DNA of 37,977 nt from Oscillospiraceae bacterium (GCA_009784625.1 WRBI01000026.1:1-37977); one strand, 5' to 3'; positions 7,352 to 15,717 are shown, counted from the first letter of the stretch. A program made the numbers and translations. Notes: generated from the letters alone by a model not told the origin.

Positions 7352-8410
7352 ATGCCCATGTTTTCTAAAGGTATTGTTCTTGCACAGCATAAGGAACCGG
7401 CGCTCAGCCGGCCGATCCTTCGCTTTGTCAACCCCATGATGGACAACCAGCAGCTTGACCTGACCCGCCTGGCCGTGCAAAACGAACAGGAGGCGATCAT
7501 CGAGGTTGCCCGGCTGGCTCAGATTGTGGATGAGCGGGACGGCAAGCCGCTTTACAAAGTTTTACACAAAGCGCTCAATAAGACCGACATCGTGATTGCC
7601 GACGGGGTGGACGATGAGCCCTATGTATCCAGCCGGCTGGCCCCCCTGCTTGCTTTGCGGACCGAAGTCGCCGACGGGATCGAGCTTTGCTGCCGGGTGG
7701 GCGGCTGTAAAAAATCGGCCATCATGGTCTATAAGATGATCACAGATACCGAAACCCGGATTCCGCGCTCGATCGAAAAAATCAAAGTCACCAAGATCCG
7801 GGGCGGCTACCCGGCCAACGCGGGCGCCCGGCTTCGTCAGTTTGGGCCGGGCAAAAAGCTGGTGGTCGGCGCGGGGGCGCTCATTCACCTGGCGCGGGCG
7901 GTTTATAAGGCCAAAAAGCAGACATCCGCCTTTGTGACGGTGGCCGGGAACTGCGTGACCAACCCGATGAACATTGAAGTGTCGGTCGGGATGACCGTCA
8001 TGCAGGTGCTTGAGCGGTGCGGCCTGACTGAAGAGCCGACCCGGATTGTGTGCGGCGGGTCTATGACCGGTATCTCGGTGATTGACCCGGACAAAACGCT
8101 GGTTACCTACACCACCAAGGCCATTCTGGCTGTTCGCGAAAACAAAGGCGATATGCACTACGCCTGCATCGGCTGCGGTGTGTGTGAGCGGGATTGCCCG
8201 GCCGGGCTGAACCCGATGTACATTTACCGGTTTGTGCAGACCAGTTATTTCGCCAATTTAGAACCGTTTGACGCACACCTGTGCATCGGCTGCGGGACTT
8301 GCAGCTACATCTGCCCCTCAAAGCTGGAGGTAGCCGCCAATGTGCTGGCGGCCAAGGAATACGCCTTATCCCACTTTGACCCGGCCGGCGAGGGGGAGAG
8401 CGACGAGTGA
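7352..8410 (+). CDS. RnfC-like 4Fe-4S protein, reduced form
   Basis: Homologue of the peripheral RnfC subunit of the Rnf ferredoxin:NAD+ oxidoreductase. Near the C-terminus two full ferredoxin motifs are present: Cys272/275/278/282 (CIGCGVCERDCP) and Cys311/314/317/321 (CIGCGTCSYICP). At 352 residues it is about 90 shorter than usual RnfC: the N-terminal barrel-sandwich domain is missing, the glycine-rich GGAGFP motif for flavin/NADH is not seen, and the family GAECEPY motif reads GVDDEPY (85-91). So it probably carries electrons but may not use NADH. ATG at 7352 follows GGAGG; a second ATG at 7358 is possible. First gene of the operon; its stop overlaps the GTG of the next gene. Confidence 0.85.
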   Translation: MPMFSKGIVLAQHKEPALSRPILRFVNPMMDNQQLDLTRLAVQNEQEAIIEVARLAQIVDERDGKPLYKVLHKALNKTDIVIADGVDDEPYVSSRLAPLLALRTEVADGIELCCRVGGCKKSAIMVYKMITDTETRIPRSIEKIKVTKIRGGYPANAGARLRQFGPGKKLVVGAGALIHLARAVYKAKKQTSAFVTVAGNCVTNPMNIEVSVGMTVMQVLERCGLTEEPTRIVCGGSMTGISVIDPDKTLVTYTTKAILAVRENKGDMHYACIGCGVCERDCPAGLNPMYIYRFVQTSYFANLEPFDAHLCIGCGTCSYICPSKLEVAANVLAAKEYALSHFDPAGEGESDE

Positions 8411-9420
8411 ACTTAACTTCTCAGCCCGCGCCGCATATCCGGGTGGCACAGACCACCCGCGGAGTCATGTGGGACGCGATCATCGCGCTCAGCTTTCTTT
8501 ACATCATCGCGACTTACTATCACGGGCCGCGGGCGATTGCCTTAGGGCTGTTCTCGGTTTTGGTTTGTGCGTCTCTGGACGGCCTAACCACATTGGTTGT
8601 CGGCGGCCGCCCCAACCTCCGGGACTTTTCGGCTACCGTAACCGGCTTGATTTTGCCGATGATGATGCCTGTGTCCGTTCCTTATCACATTGTGGCAATC
8701 GCGGGCGCGTTCGCGATCCTGGTGGCCAAAGCGCCGTTTGGCGGGGTGGGGCACAATGTCTTTAACCCGGCGGCGGCGGGGTTCTCGTTTGTGGTCTTTA
8801 CCTTCGGGAACGCCCTGTTTACTTACCCGCCGCCAGATATGCAGTTCCCGGTTTTTGGGCTGATCCCTGAGTTTACCGCGCCGATCTCGCCTGCCTTTGT
8901 CATGATGGTCGGGGGTACACCGGGGCATGACGTCTTCAATATGATCCTGGGCCGGTTCCCCGGCCCGATGGGCGCCACTAATATTCTAGTTCTGATCGCC
9001 TGTCTGTTATACCTGAGTTTTCGGGGGACAGTGCGCTGGCCGGCGCCGCTCAGCTTTTTTGCCACCGTTGCGCTGATTGCCTTTTTCTTTCCCCGCGGCC
9101 AGGCGACCGGATGGTCTTCGGTCGGGTTTGAGCTGGCTACCGGCCTTTTACTCTTCGGAGGCATTTTCCTGATGGGCGACCCTGTTACCACGCCAAAGAG
9201 GGAGATCGCCAAGATCGCGTTCGGAGTCAGCCTGGGTGTGGTGGTCATGCTCTTTCGCCACTTTGGGCATATGGAAGAACAGATCACCTACGCGCTGCTT
9301 CTGTTAAACGCGGCGGTCTGGAGCTTTGACATGGTCGGCGAGTGGCTGGCCAGCAAGATAAGGAGGAAACGTTTTGCATCTCGAAGTCGCAAAGATCAAG
9401 CGGTATCGAAAAAGGCATAA
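8407..9420 (+). CDS. RnfD-like membrane subunit
   Basis: Polytopic membrane protein of the RnfD/NqrB family, about 8-10 helices, 337 residues. SATVTGLILPMMMPV (75-89) and GGVGHNVFNPAAAG (112-125) are family signatures. In canonical RnfD a threonine in SGATPL carries covalent FMN; here the matching segment is VGGTPGHD with Thr171, so flavinylation is possible but the motif is altered. GTG start overlaps the rnfC stop (GTGA), with GAGGGGGAG upstream. The C-terminal tail is basic and overlaps the next gene by 47 bases. No apbE flavin transferase is in the window. Confidence 0.88.
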   Translation: MNLTSQPAPHIRVAQTTRGVMWDAIIALSFLYIIATYYHGPRAIALGLFSVLVCASLDGLTTLVVGGRPNLRDFSATVTGLILPMMMPVSVPYHIVAIAGAFAILVAKAPFGGVGHNVFNPAAAGFSFVVFTFGNALFTYPPPDMQFPVFGLIPEFTAPISPAFVMMVGGTPGHDVFNMILGRFPGPMGATNILVLIACLLYLSFRGTVRWPAPLSFFATVALIAFFFPRGQATGWSSVGFELATGLLLFGGIFLMGDPVTTPKREIAKIAFGVSLGVVVMLFRHFGHMEEQITYALLLLNAAVWSFDMVGEWLASKIRRKRFASRSRKDQAVSKKA

Positions 9421-10048
9421 GCTGTTGGGCTCACGGGTCGCCAAGAACCCGATTCAGGCGCTTGGGCTGGATCTGCCGTTTTTGATTGTGACCACCATCG
9501 GCCTGCGGGCTGCGGCGGCCATCTCGATCGAGTTCTTTTTCATCCATATGGGCACGATTATCGCCGCGCTTATCCTCTGCCGCTTTTTGCCGAAATGGAG
9601 CCGGCCGATCGTCTATGTCACAATTTCGACCGCCATCATGCTTTTGGCAAACGGGCTGATCACCCGGCTATTTCCCCAACAGGCGGGGGCGCTGGGGATG
9701 TACATCTACCTGCTGGCCGTCAACGCGATGACCCTGGGCACCGCCCTGAAAGTCGAGCGGACAGACAAGATATACAAGCTGGTGGTCAAGGGCTTTAAGG
9801 GCGCGCTCGGGTTTGCGGCGGCCATGTTTATCATCTCGCTCTTTCGGGAGTATATGGCGACCGGTAGCCTTTGGGGGATTGCCGTACCGCACATCATGCG
9901 GCTGGACGGTTTGCTTGTCCCCTTCTTCGGGTTTATTCTGGTCGGTTTTTTGCTGGCCGGCACAAGGTTTTTCGGCAAGTCGCTGATGGCACTGGCAATC
10001 AGCGAAGACGCCCGGCGGGAGTCGGACTTTAAAATAGTTGATAGTTGA
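9374..10048 (+). CDS. RnfE-like membrane subunit lacking the Fe-S cysteines
   Basis: A 224-residue protein with about six transmembrane helices, matching the RnfE/NqrD family along its length. The two cysteines that bind the intramembrane iron-sulfur centre are absent: family LGLCP reads LGLDLP (Asp33) and family TNC reads VNA (Ala118). The only cysteine is Cys69, elsewhere. The start is TTG at 9374, 7 bases after AGGAGG (9361-9366), inside the end of rnfD. The last residues (IVDS and stop) come from the following repeat element. Confidence 0.83.
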   Translation: MHLEVAKIKRYRKRHKLLGSRVAKNPIQALGLDLPFLIVTTIGLRAAAAISIEFFFIHMGTIIAALILCRFLPKWSRPIVYVTISTAIMLLANGLITRLFPQQAGALGMYIYLLAVNAMTLGTALKVERTDKIYKLVVKGFKGALGFAAAMFIISLFREYMATGSLWGIAVPHIMRLDGLLVPFFGFILVGFLLAGTRFFGKSLMALAISEDARRESDFKIVDS

Positions 10049-10151
10049 CAGTGTACAGTTGACAGTGAATGTATCGCTCCGCGATTTATTTAAATAACGT
10101 CCGCGCAGTGGACTCCATAACTGTCAACTGTCAATTTTCAACTGTCAACTG
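10037..10151. repeat. Heptad-arm intergenic element, copy 4 (TTGACAG subtype)
   Basis: Left arm TTGATAG/TTGACAG/TGTACAG/TTGACAG, hairpins ATCGC-TCC-GCGAT and GTCCGC-GCA-GTGGAC (one G-U), right arm of four CTGTCAA-type units. It sits inside the rnf operon between the E-like and A-like genes. Confidence 0.92.
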
Positions 10152-10173
10152 AATTCAGGGGGTTGCCCATTCG

Positions 10174-10776
10174 ATGTTGTTTGTATTCTTTGCCACCGCG
10201 GTGACGGCTATGGCGGTGGAAAACCCGGTCTTTGCCCGCTCACTTGGCGTCGGGCGGGAAACACTCTTCATGAAAAGCCCGATGGCGGGCATACTACTGG
10301 GGGGGGCGCTGACCTGGATGGTGACGGTCAGTTCGCTCTTTGTGGCGGTGGTCAACTTTTTGGCGGTCGGCAACCCGCACGCACCCACCATCCGCCCGAT
10401 TGCTTACCTCTTTGGGGTGGGTGTGGTCTACCTGGTCACTGCGAAAGCGATCCTGCCCAACTTAAAGTTTGCCGTCATCAGTGAGTTTCAGGACGAAAAA
10501 CAGCGGCTGCTGCCGCTTGCGACCTTTAACTCGGCGCTGTTCGGGGCTTTTTACATCTCGGTTTCACAAAACTTTAACTTCTTTCAAACGGCCGGCTATT
10601 CACTGGGGACAGGGGCGGGCTATACGGTGGCCATCCTGGTTGTTTACTTTGCCCGAAAGCGATTGGCCATCAGCCCGGTTCCCCGATCCTTTCGGGGGCT
10701 GCCGGTACTGCTGGTATATATGGGGCTGATCTCACTCGCACTGTACGGCCTGATCGGGCGGGTGCTGCCCACATAA
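10174..10776 (+). CDS. RnfA-like membrane subunit without any cysteine
   Basis: A 200-residue, six-helix membrane protein that aligns with RnfA from end to end: N-terminal helix, LPLATFNSALFG in the middle, and the loop ISPVPRSFRGLPVLL near the C-terminus equals the family VPAPFRG loop. Canonical LGLCPFMG reads LGVGRETL (Gly27) and TNCAVLG reads FNSALFG (Ser120); the protein has no cysteine at all. ATG at 10174 follows a GGGGG stretch. The stop TAA is the start of a TAAGGGCAG repeat boundary. No rnfB or rnfG follows. Confidence 0.85.
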   Translation: MLFVFFATAVTAMAVENPVFARSLGVGRETLFMKSPMAGILLGGALTWMVTVSSLFVAVVNFLAVGNPHAPTIRPIAYLFGVGVVYLVTAKAILPNLKFAVISEFQDEKQRLLPLATFNSALFGAFYISVSQNFNFFQTAGYSLGTGAGYTVAILVVYFARKRLAISPVPRSFRGLPVLLVYMGLISLALYGLIGRVLPT

Positions 10777-10900
10777 GGGCAGTGTACAATTGACAATTGA
10801 CAATTGACAATTGACAGTGAATGTGTCCGCTTCGCGGACGTTATTTTAAATAAAATCGCGTAGCGATACCATTATTGTCCATTGTCCATTGTCAATTGAT
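10774..10900. repeat. Heptad-arm intergenic element, copy 5 (TTGACAA subtype)
   Basis: Begins TAAGGGCAG (the TAA is the rnfA-like stop), then about five TTGACAA units. The hairpin order is exchanged compared with copies 2-4: GTCCGC-TTC-GCGGAC first, ATCGC-GTA-GCGAT second, followed by TTGTCCA/TTGTCAA units. Confidence 0.92.
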
Positions 10901-10923
10901 CTAAAATTTCGGGGTGATTTTTT

Positions 10924-12162
10924 ATGGCGAAACACTATAAAATTAAGCGATCCCCTTGGCGGCGGGGAACTTATAAAGCGCGCAGACACCCATTGGTTTA
11001 CATGCTGATGGCGCTGGTGGCGGGCGGGCTTGTCTATTTGGGCGTGATCATCTACCCGCCAATATACAGCGCGATTATGAGCTGGGGCGAAAGCCAGCCG
11101 GTCCGCTCTCAGCCGGAACCCGACCCGAACACGTATCAGCCTGCGCCAACCCCCGACCCCGATGAGAGCGTCTCGCCGGTGCGCGGGCCGGTGGGCGCGA
11201 TTCGCGCGATTTACGCGCCGCCTGCCCTGCTGGATAACCAGGCCGCATTTGACGCGTTTCTGGACAGTTTGCCCGGAGCCGGCCTGAACGCCGTGATGGT
11301 GGATATCAAGGACGCGGACGGGACGGTCCTGCACACTTCTTCAAACGAGAACGCGCAAAGCTGGGGCGCGATTGCCGAGAACGCGTTTGATTTGGCTGCT
11401 TTAAATGACGCGCTGGCAGCGCGCGGTCTGCATCTGGTTGCGCGCCTGAGCGCGTTTCGGGATGAGCGCGCGGCGCGAGCCAACCCCGATTACGCGGTGA
11501 CTTTCCGTGAGCCGGGAACCACCTGGCTGGATAACTTTCCGACGGCGGGCGGGCGGCCCTGGCTGAATCCGCACAGCGCGGGTGCGCGGCAATACATCAC
11601 CGATCTGGTGGTCGAGGCTGCCAGGATGGGTGCGGTGATGGTTGTGCTGGACGATTTTATCTTCCCGCCAAACTCGCTTACCCCGGACGCCTATTTTGGC
11701 GATACACAAAACCTGAGCCGGGGTGCGCGGCTGCGCGGCTTTGCCCAAACTTTGACCGAGACGCTGGCCGGTGAGGGCGCGCGGATGGCAATATACCTGC
11801 CCGCCGGTGCGTTTGCCCAGCCCAACGATACTCTGTACGGCGGTCCGGCAAGTGAGATTCTGGCCAGTCATCTCGTTTTGGGGGCGTTGCCTTATCAGTT
11901 CCCGGGCGGGATCTGGAGCGAGGGGCTGACCATCCAAAATCCGCTTGAGAGCCTTGAGAACACGGTGGCGCAGATTGTGATGGCCGCGCGCGGGCAGACC
12001 GACGCCGAGCTGATGGTGCTTTTGCAGGGCGGCAGCCTGCCGGACGGTGTGCAGTATACAACCGAGCAGATTATGGCACAGGTCGACCGGCTGAGTACGC
12101 TGGGCGTTGAGGAGTTCGTGTTTTACGCGGCGCAAGCCGGACAATATCAAATGGCGAGTTGA
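10924..12162 (+). CDS. Membrane-anchored putative glycoside hydrolase (DUF4015-like)
   Basis: A 412-residue protein. Residues 1-24 are basic, 25-50 form one transmembrane helix, 55-90 are a Pro/Asp-rich linker, and the rest is an extracytoplasmic TIM-barrel-like domain beginning IRAIYAPPALLDNQAAFDAF. NAVMVDIKDADG and MVVLDDFIFPPN are barrel strands with acidic residues resembling the DUF4015 glycosidase-like family. Its substrate, perhaps cell-wall sugar, is unknown. ATG at 10924 follows GGGGTGA. Its stop lies 10 bases before deoB, so the two are co-transcribed. Confidence 0.75.
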   Translation: MAKHYKIKRSPWRRGTYKARRHPLVYMLMALVAGGLVYLGVIIYPPIYSAIMSWGESQPVRSQPEPDPNTYQPAPTPDPDESVSPVRGPVGAIRAIYAPPALLDNQAAFDAFLDSLPGAGLNAVMVDIKDADGTVLHTSSNENAQSWGAIAENAFDLAALNDALAARGLHLVARLSAFRDERAARANPDYAVTFREPGTTWLDNFPTAGGRPWLNPHSAGARQYITDLVVEAARMGAVMVVLDDFIFPPNSLTPDAYFGDTQNLSRGARLRGFAQTLTETLAGEGARMAIYLPAGAFAQPNDTLYGGPASEILASHLVLGALPYQFPGGIWSEGLTIQNPLESLENTVAQIVMAARGQTDAELMVLLQGGSLPDGVQYTTEQIMAQVDRLSTLGVEEFVFYAAQAGQYQMAS

Positions 12163-12172
12163 GGTGACATTT

Positions 12173-13342
12173 ATGAAGCGAGTATTTTTAATTGTGCTGG
12201 ACAGCTTTGGAATCGGTGCGCTGCCCGACGCGGCCGACTACGGGGATGCGGGATGTAATACGCTTGCCTCTGTTTTTCAAAGCGGCAAACTCAAAATCCC
12301 GACCATGCAAGGCCTTGGGCTTTACAACATGGATGGGGTGGAGGCCGGCGAAAAGACCGAACATCCGGCCGGCGCTTTCGCGCGACTGGCTGAACAGAGC
12401 AAGGGCAAAGACACAACCATCGGCCACTGGGAGATTGCCGGGATTATATCCCCCCGTCCGCTGCCGACCTACCCGAACGGGTTCCCGCCCGAAATTGTCG
12501 CGGCCCTTGAGGGGGTTTGGGGCCGAAAACTGCTCTGTAACAAGCCCTATTCAGGTACACAGGTAATTGCCGATTACGGCGTGGAACACCTCAAGACCGG
12601 CGGGCTGATTACTTACACTTCGGCGGACAGCGTCTTGCAGATCGCCGCCCACGAGGAGCTCATCCCGCCGGCAAAGCTGTATGAATACTGTAAGATGGCC
12701 AGAGAAGTGATGACCGGCGAGCACGAGATTGGCCGAATCATCGCGCGGCCGTTTGTCGGTGAAGTGGGCAGCTTTGCCCGAACAGCCAACCGCCACGACT
12801 ACTCCCTCGCCCCGCCGGCCCAGACCGTGATGGACGCCCTGGTCAAAAGCGGGCGGGAAGTGATCGCAGTCGGGAAGATCGGGGATATCTTCGCCGGCCG
12901 TGGGGTGAGCGAAAGCACGCCGACCAAATCCAACCGGGACGGGATGGCCAGGACGGACGAGATGGCAGACCGCGACTTTGACGGGCTGTGTTTTGTCAAT
13001 CTGGTCGATTTTGACATGGTATTCGGACACCGGAACGACATTGGCGGCTACGCGGCTGCGCTGAACGATTTTGACAGCTGGCTGGCCGGGTTTATCCCCA
13101 GGCTGCGGGCGGATGACCTCTGCTTGATCACGGCTGACCACGGCTGTGACCCGGGATTTCCCGGCACCGACCACACCCGCGAGTATGTTCCGATGATCGC
13201 GGTTGGCCCCGGGGTTAAACAGGGAACCAATCTTGGCACGCGCGCAAGCTTTTCCGACATTGCCGCTACCATCGAGGAGGCGTTCGGCCTGCCCAAAAAC
13301 GTGGCCGGGGCTTCGTTCCTGCGAGAAATTCAAAAAATATGA
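12173..13342 (+). CDS. deoB: Phosphopentomutase
   Basis: Interconverts (deoxy)ribose 1-phosphate and 5-phosphate, linking nucleoside salvage to central metabolism. Alkaline-phosphatase fold with LIVLDSFGIGALPDAADYGD at the N-terminus, KGKDTTIGHWEIAG (phosphorylated Thr region), and the C-terminal metal site ADHGCDPGFPGTDHTREYVP. 389 residues, normal. ATG at 12173 follows GAGGTGA, which overlaps the upstream stop. Confidence 0.97.
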   Translation: MKRVFLIVLDSFGIGALPDAADYGDAGCNTLASVFQSGKLKIPTMQGLGLYNMDGVEAGEKTEHPAGAFARLAEQSKGKDTTIGHWEIAGIISPRPLPTYPNGFPPEIVAALEGVWGRKLLCNKPYSGTQVIADYGVEHLKTGGLITYTSADSVLQIAAHEELIPPAKLYEYCKMAREVMTGEHEIGRIIARPFVGEVGSFARTANRHDYSLAPPAQTVMDALVKSGREVIAVGKIGDIFAGRGVSESTPTKSNRDGMARTDEMADRDFDGLCFVNLVDFDMVFGHRNDIGGYAAALNDFDSWLAGFIPRLRADDLCLITADHGCDPGFPGTDHTREYVPMIAVGPGVKQGTNLGTRASFSDIAATIEEAFGLPKNVAGASFLREIQKI

Positions 13343-13360
13343 TGTTGTTCTGTATGTAGA

Positions 13361-13394
13361 TAATTTATACAAGAAGTATAAATTACAATATAAT
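13361..13394 (+). promoter_or_regulatory. csrA promoter with perfect 10-bp palindrome
   Basis: TAATTTATAC (13361-13370) and GTATAAATTA (13376-13385) form an exact inverted repeat with a 5-base spacer. It overlaps the likely -35 (TTATAC, 13365-13370) of a promoter whose -10 is TATAAT at 13389-13394. It has no T tract after it, so an operator is more likely than a terminator. No binder is identified. Confidence 0.6.
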
Positions 13395-13415
13395 TAACAT
13401 CAGGGAGGATTTGCT

Positions 13416-13679
13416 ATGTTAGTAATCAGCCGAAAAATCGAGGAGTCGGTTCGGGTGGGCGATGCGATCGAGATCAAGATACTGGATGTGTTTTCGGTCG
13501 ACAACAGCGGAAGCCGCAAGAGCAAAGTAGCCTCAATCGGGATTCAAGCGCCGCGGGAGATTCGCATCCTGCGCGGCGAGCTGGCTGAAACGCTCAAAGA
13601 AAACCAGGCAGCCACCCAGACCGCCCGCGACCTGACCGGCACAAACTTGGGCGAGCTGCTCAAAAAGCGTTCGCTTTAA
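13416..13679 (+). CDS. csrA: Carbon storage regulator CsrA
   Basis: RNA-binding post-transcriptional regulator that blocks ribosome sites at GGA motifs. MLVISRKIEESVRVGDAIEI is the family N-terminus, and APREIRILRGEL the last strand and helix. At 87 residues it is longer than usual (60-75): there is a loop insertion SVDNSGSRKSK between strands 3 and 4 and a C-terminal tail. ATG at 13416 follows AGGGAGG. No flagellar gene or fliW is in the window. The TAA stop begins a second type of intergenic repeat. Confidence 0.93.
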   Translation: MLVISRKIEESVRVGDAIEIKILDVFSVDNSGSRKSKVASIGIQAPREIRILRGELAETLKENQAATQTARDLTGTNLGELLKKRSL

Positions 13680-13842
13680 GAACCTGTGGTTAATAACGAG
13701 AAATGCACACGAGCCGAAGCGATTTTTTCGCTGGGCAAGGAAATTTCCCGCAGGAATCCTTTGTGTATTCCGAGGGAAATTGACGAAGGATAGCGGAAAA
13801 ATCGCCGGATCGGGGGCGTTTTGAGTATTGACCTCAGGTTCT
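13679..13842. repeat. Second-family intergenic inverted-repeat element, long copy
   Basis: Ends AGAACCTGTGGTTAATA and TATTGACCTCAGGTTCT are near-perfect inverted repeats (15 of 17). Inside, GCGATTTTTTCGCT and AGCGGAAAAATCGC form an inner stem around GGAAATTTCCC-type palindromes. It starts directly at the csrA stop codon. A short relative is at 29479-29545. No coding potential seen. Confidence 0.7.
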
Positions 13843-13872
13843 GACACTTTGACACTTTAGGGGGCAACAGGG

Positions 13873-15714
13873 ATGCGCAAAGCGCTTGGGTCAGGCGGCA
13901 GGCTGATTGCCTGCACCTTTTTGGCCGGTCTCCTGATTGCGCACTCACTTCTGATATACACAGAGTTGAATATCACGCTGTTTATACTGATTCAAGTGGC
14001 CCTGGCTGCTCCGATCTTTTGGTTTGCGCGCGGGCCGCTTTTGTGTGGTTTAAGACAGCTGCGCAAACGCAAGCCGGGACACGAGAGCCTGCTCTGGTTT
14101 GTTGTGGCCGGCGGGGCGCTTTACAGCCTGAGCTCGCTGGCCGCGGGGGATCTACGCCAGATTTACATCGCCCCGATCGGGGCGATGCTGACACTGGCAC
14201 TCTTGGCCGAATGGCTTGAGCGGCGGGCAGAGGCGTCCGCGCGAGCGGCTGGCGCGATATCGCCGCCAACAGGCGAAAGTACGATCTTGCGGGATGGGCG
14301 GCGGGCCGCGATCCCCGCCGATCAGCTGGCGGTGGGGGATGAAGTCGCGCTGTCCGCCGGCGGGGTGATTCCGGCGGCGGGGGCAATTCTGTCCGGGGCG
14401 TCGGCGGTGGACGAGAGTATGCTGACCGGCATAAGCCTGCCGGTGGACAAGTTCGCCGGAGACCGTGTATCGGCCGGATCGGTTCTGCGGTCGGGGGGGC
14501 TGGTCATCCGGGTGGACGAACTGCCGTCGGAAAACGAAGAACCGCCGGACAGGCGGCTCTTCCCGCGATTGAGCGCACTGCCCGGCGAGCGGTTTACATA
14601 CGCGATTTTAGGGATGATACTCATGACCTTGGCTGCCGGGCTGGTGTCCGGAAATAGAAACATGACGCCGGCGATCTTGCTGGCGGCTTCGCCGGCGGCA
14701 ATGGCGCTGGGCGTCTCCGCGGCGCTCACAGCCGGAGCCAAGCGCGGCCATGCGCGGGGAATCTTCTTCAAACAGGTGGATTTGCTCGAGAACGCGCACC
14801 TGATCGATCTAGTTGCGCTGGACAAAACCGGAACGGTTACCGAGGGAAAGCTGGCGGTGGCCGAGCTGCTGCCGGGCGAAAACCCGGGCGCGGATGAATT
14901 TTTGCGGCTGGCGGCTTCGGCCGCGCGGGCGAGCGATCATCCAATAATGACCGCGATTGTCAGCCGGGCCAGAGAAGCGGGGCTTTCGCCCATCGAAGCC
15001 GACCGGTATGAAAACCTGCCCGGGCGCGGGGTTATCGCCAATATGGGCGGTGAAATCCATCATCTCGGGACAGAAAAACTGATGCGCGAAAATAAAATCG
15101 GGCTGAGTGAGGCATTCAAGCAGACGGCTTTGCGGCTGGAGGACGAAGGTAAAGTGCCGCTCTTTCTGGCGCGGGCGGGCAGCCTGCTGGGGCTGATTGC
15201 GCTGGCTGACCCGATAAGGCCGCGAAGTGCGGCGGCGGTCAGCGGCCTGACCCGGCTGGGAATAGAGGTAATCCTGTTAACCGGGGATGACAGGCGGGTG
15301 ACGGCCTCCATTGCCGAACAGACAGCGATCACCGACTTTGTGGCCGAAGCGCCGCCCGCCCAAAAAGCCGAGCGAATTCGAGAGCTTCAACAGATGGGCA
15401 AGCGGGTAATCATGGTCGGGGAGGGCGAGGACGACCGGCCGTCTATTGTAAACGCCGACGTTGGGGTTTCACTTTCAGGACAACCCTGCGCGGATATCGC
15501 GATCGCCGGGGATTTGGCAGACCTGATCGACGCGCTTGCGCTGGCCAAGGCCACCCGAAAAAGGGTAAAGCAGAATTTGGGGCTGGTTTTTGGGCTGAGC
15601 GGGGTAACCGCGCTGTTTGCACTAGGGGTCGGCGGGCTTGCGTTTAGCCCCGGTTTATTGCTGATTATGATTGGGCTCGGGGCAGGCGGCGCGCTGCTCA
15701 ACGCAAATCGATAA
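13873..15714 (+). CDS. P1B-like P-type ATPase with altered catalytic motifs
   Basis: A 613-residue membrane protein with the overall layout of a heavy-metal P-type ATPase. The phosphorylation motif DKTGTVTEGK (Asp317), SDHP (354-357) and TGDD (470-473) are intact. Three motifs are not: the actuator TGE reads TGI (185-187), the ion-site CPC reads SPA (273-275), and the hinge GDGxND reads GEGEDD (516-521). There is no N-terminal metal-binding domain. Known roles of these motifs imply impaired dephosphorylation and no cysteine ion site, so it may be a regulator or a transporter with unusual ions rather than a copper pump. ATG at 13873; csrA is the upstream neighbour. Confidence 0.85.
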   Translation: MRKALGSGGRLIACTFLAGLLIAHSLLIYTELNITLFILIQVALAAPIFWFARGPLLCGLRQLRKRKPGHESLLWFVVAGGALYSLSSLAAGDLRQIYIAPIGAMLTLALLAEWLERRAEASARAAGAISPPTGESTILRDGRRAAIPADQLAVGDEVALSAGGVIPAAGAILSGASAVDESMLTGISLPVDKFAGDRVSAGSVLRSGGLVIRVDELPSENEEPPDRRLFPRLSALPGERFTYAILGMILMTLAAGLVSGNRNMTPAILLAASPAAMALGVSAALTAGAKRGHARGIFFKQVDLLENAHLIDLVALDKTGTVTEGKLAVAELLPGENPGADEFLRLAASAARASDHPIMTAIVSRAREAGLSPIEADRYENLPGRGVIANMGGEIHHLGTEKLMRENKIGLSEAFKQTALRLEDEGKVPLFLARAGSLLGLIALADPIRPRSAAAVSGLTRLGIEVILLTGDDRRVTASIAEQTAITDFVAEAPPAQKAERIRELQQMGKRVIMVGEGEDDRPSIVNADVGVSLSGQPCADIAIAGDLADLIDALALAKATRKRVKQNLGLVFGLSGVTALFALGVGGLAFSPGLLLIMIGLGAGGALLNANR

Positions 15715-15717
15715 AAC

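Noticed and set aside
10774-10900. TTGACA-rich arms as promoter arrays
   Set aside because: The -35 consensus is repeated, but no -10 box is found 16-18 bp downstream in the copies checked; the AT-rich core lies too far away.
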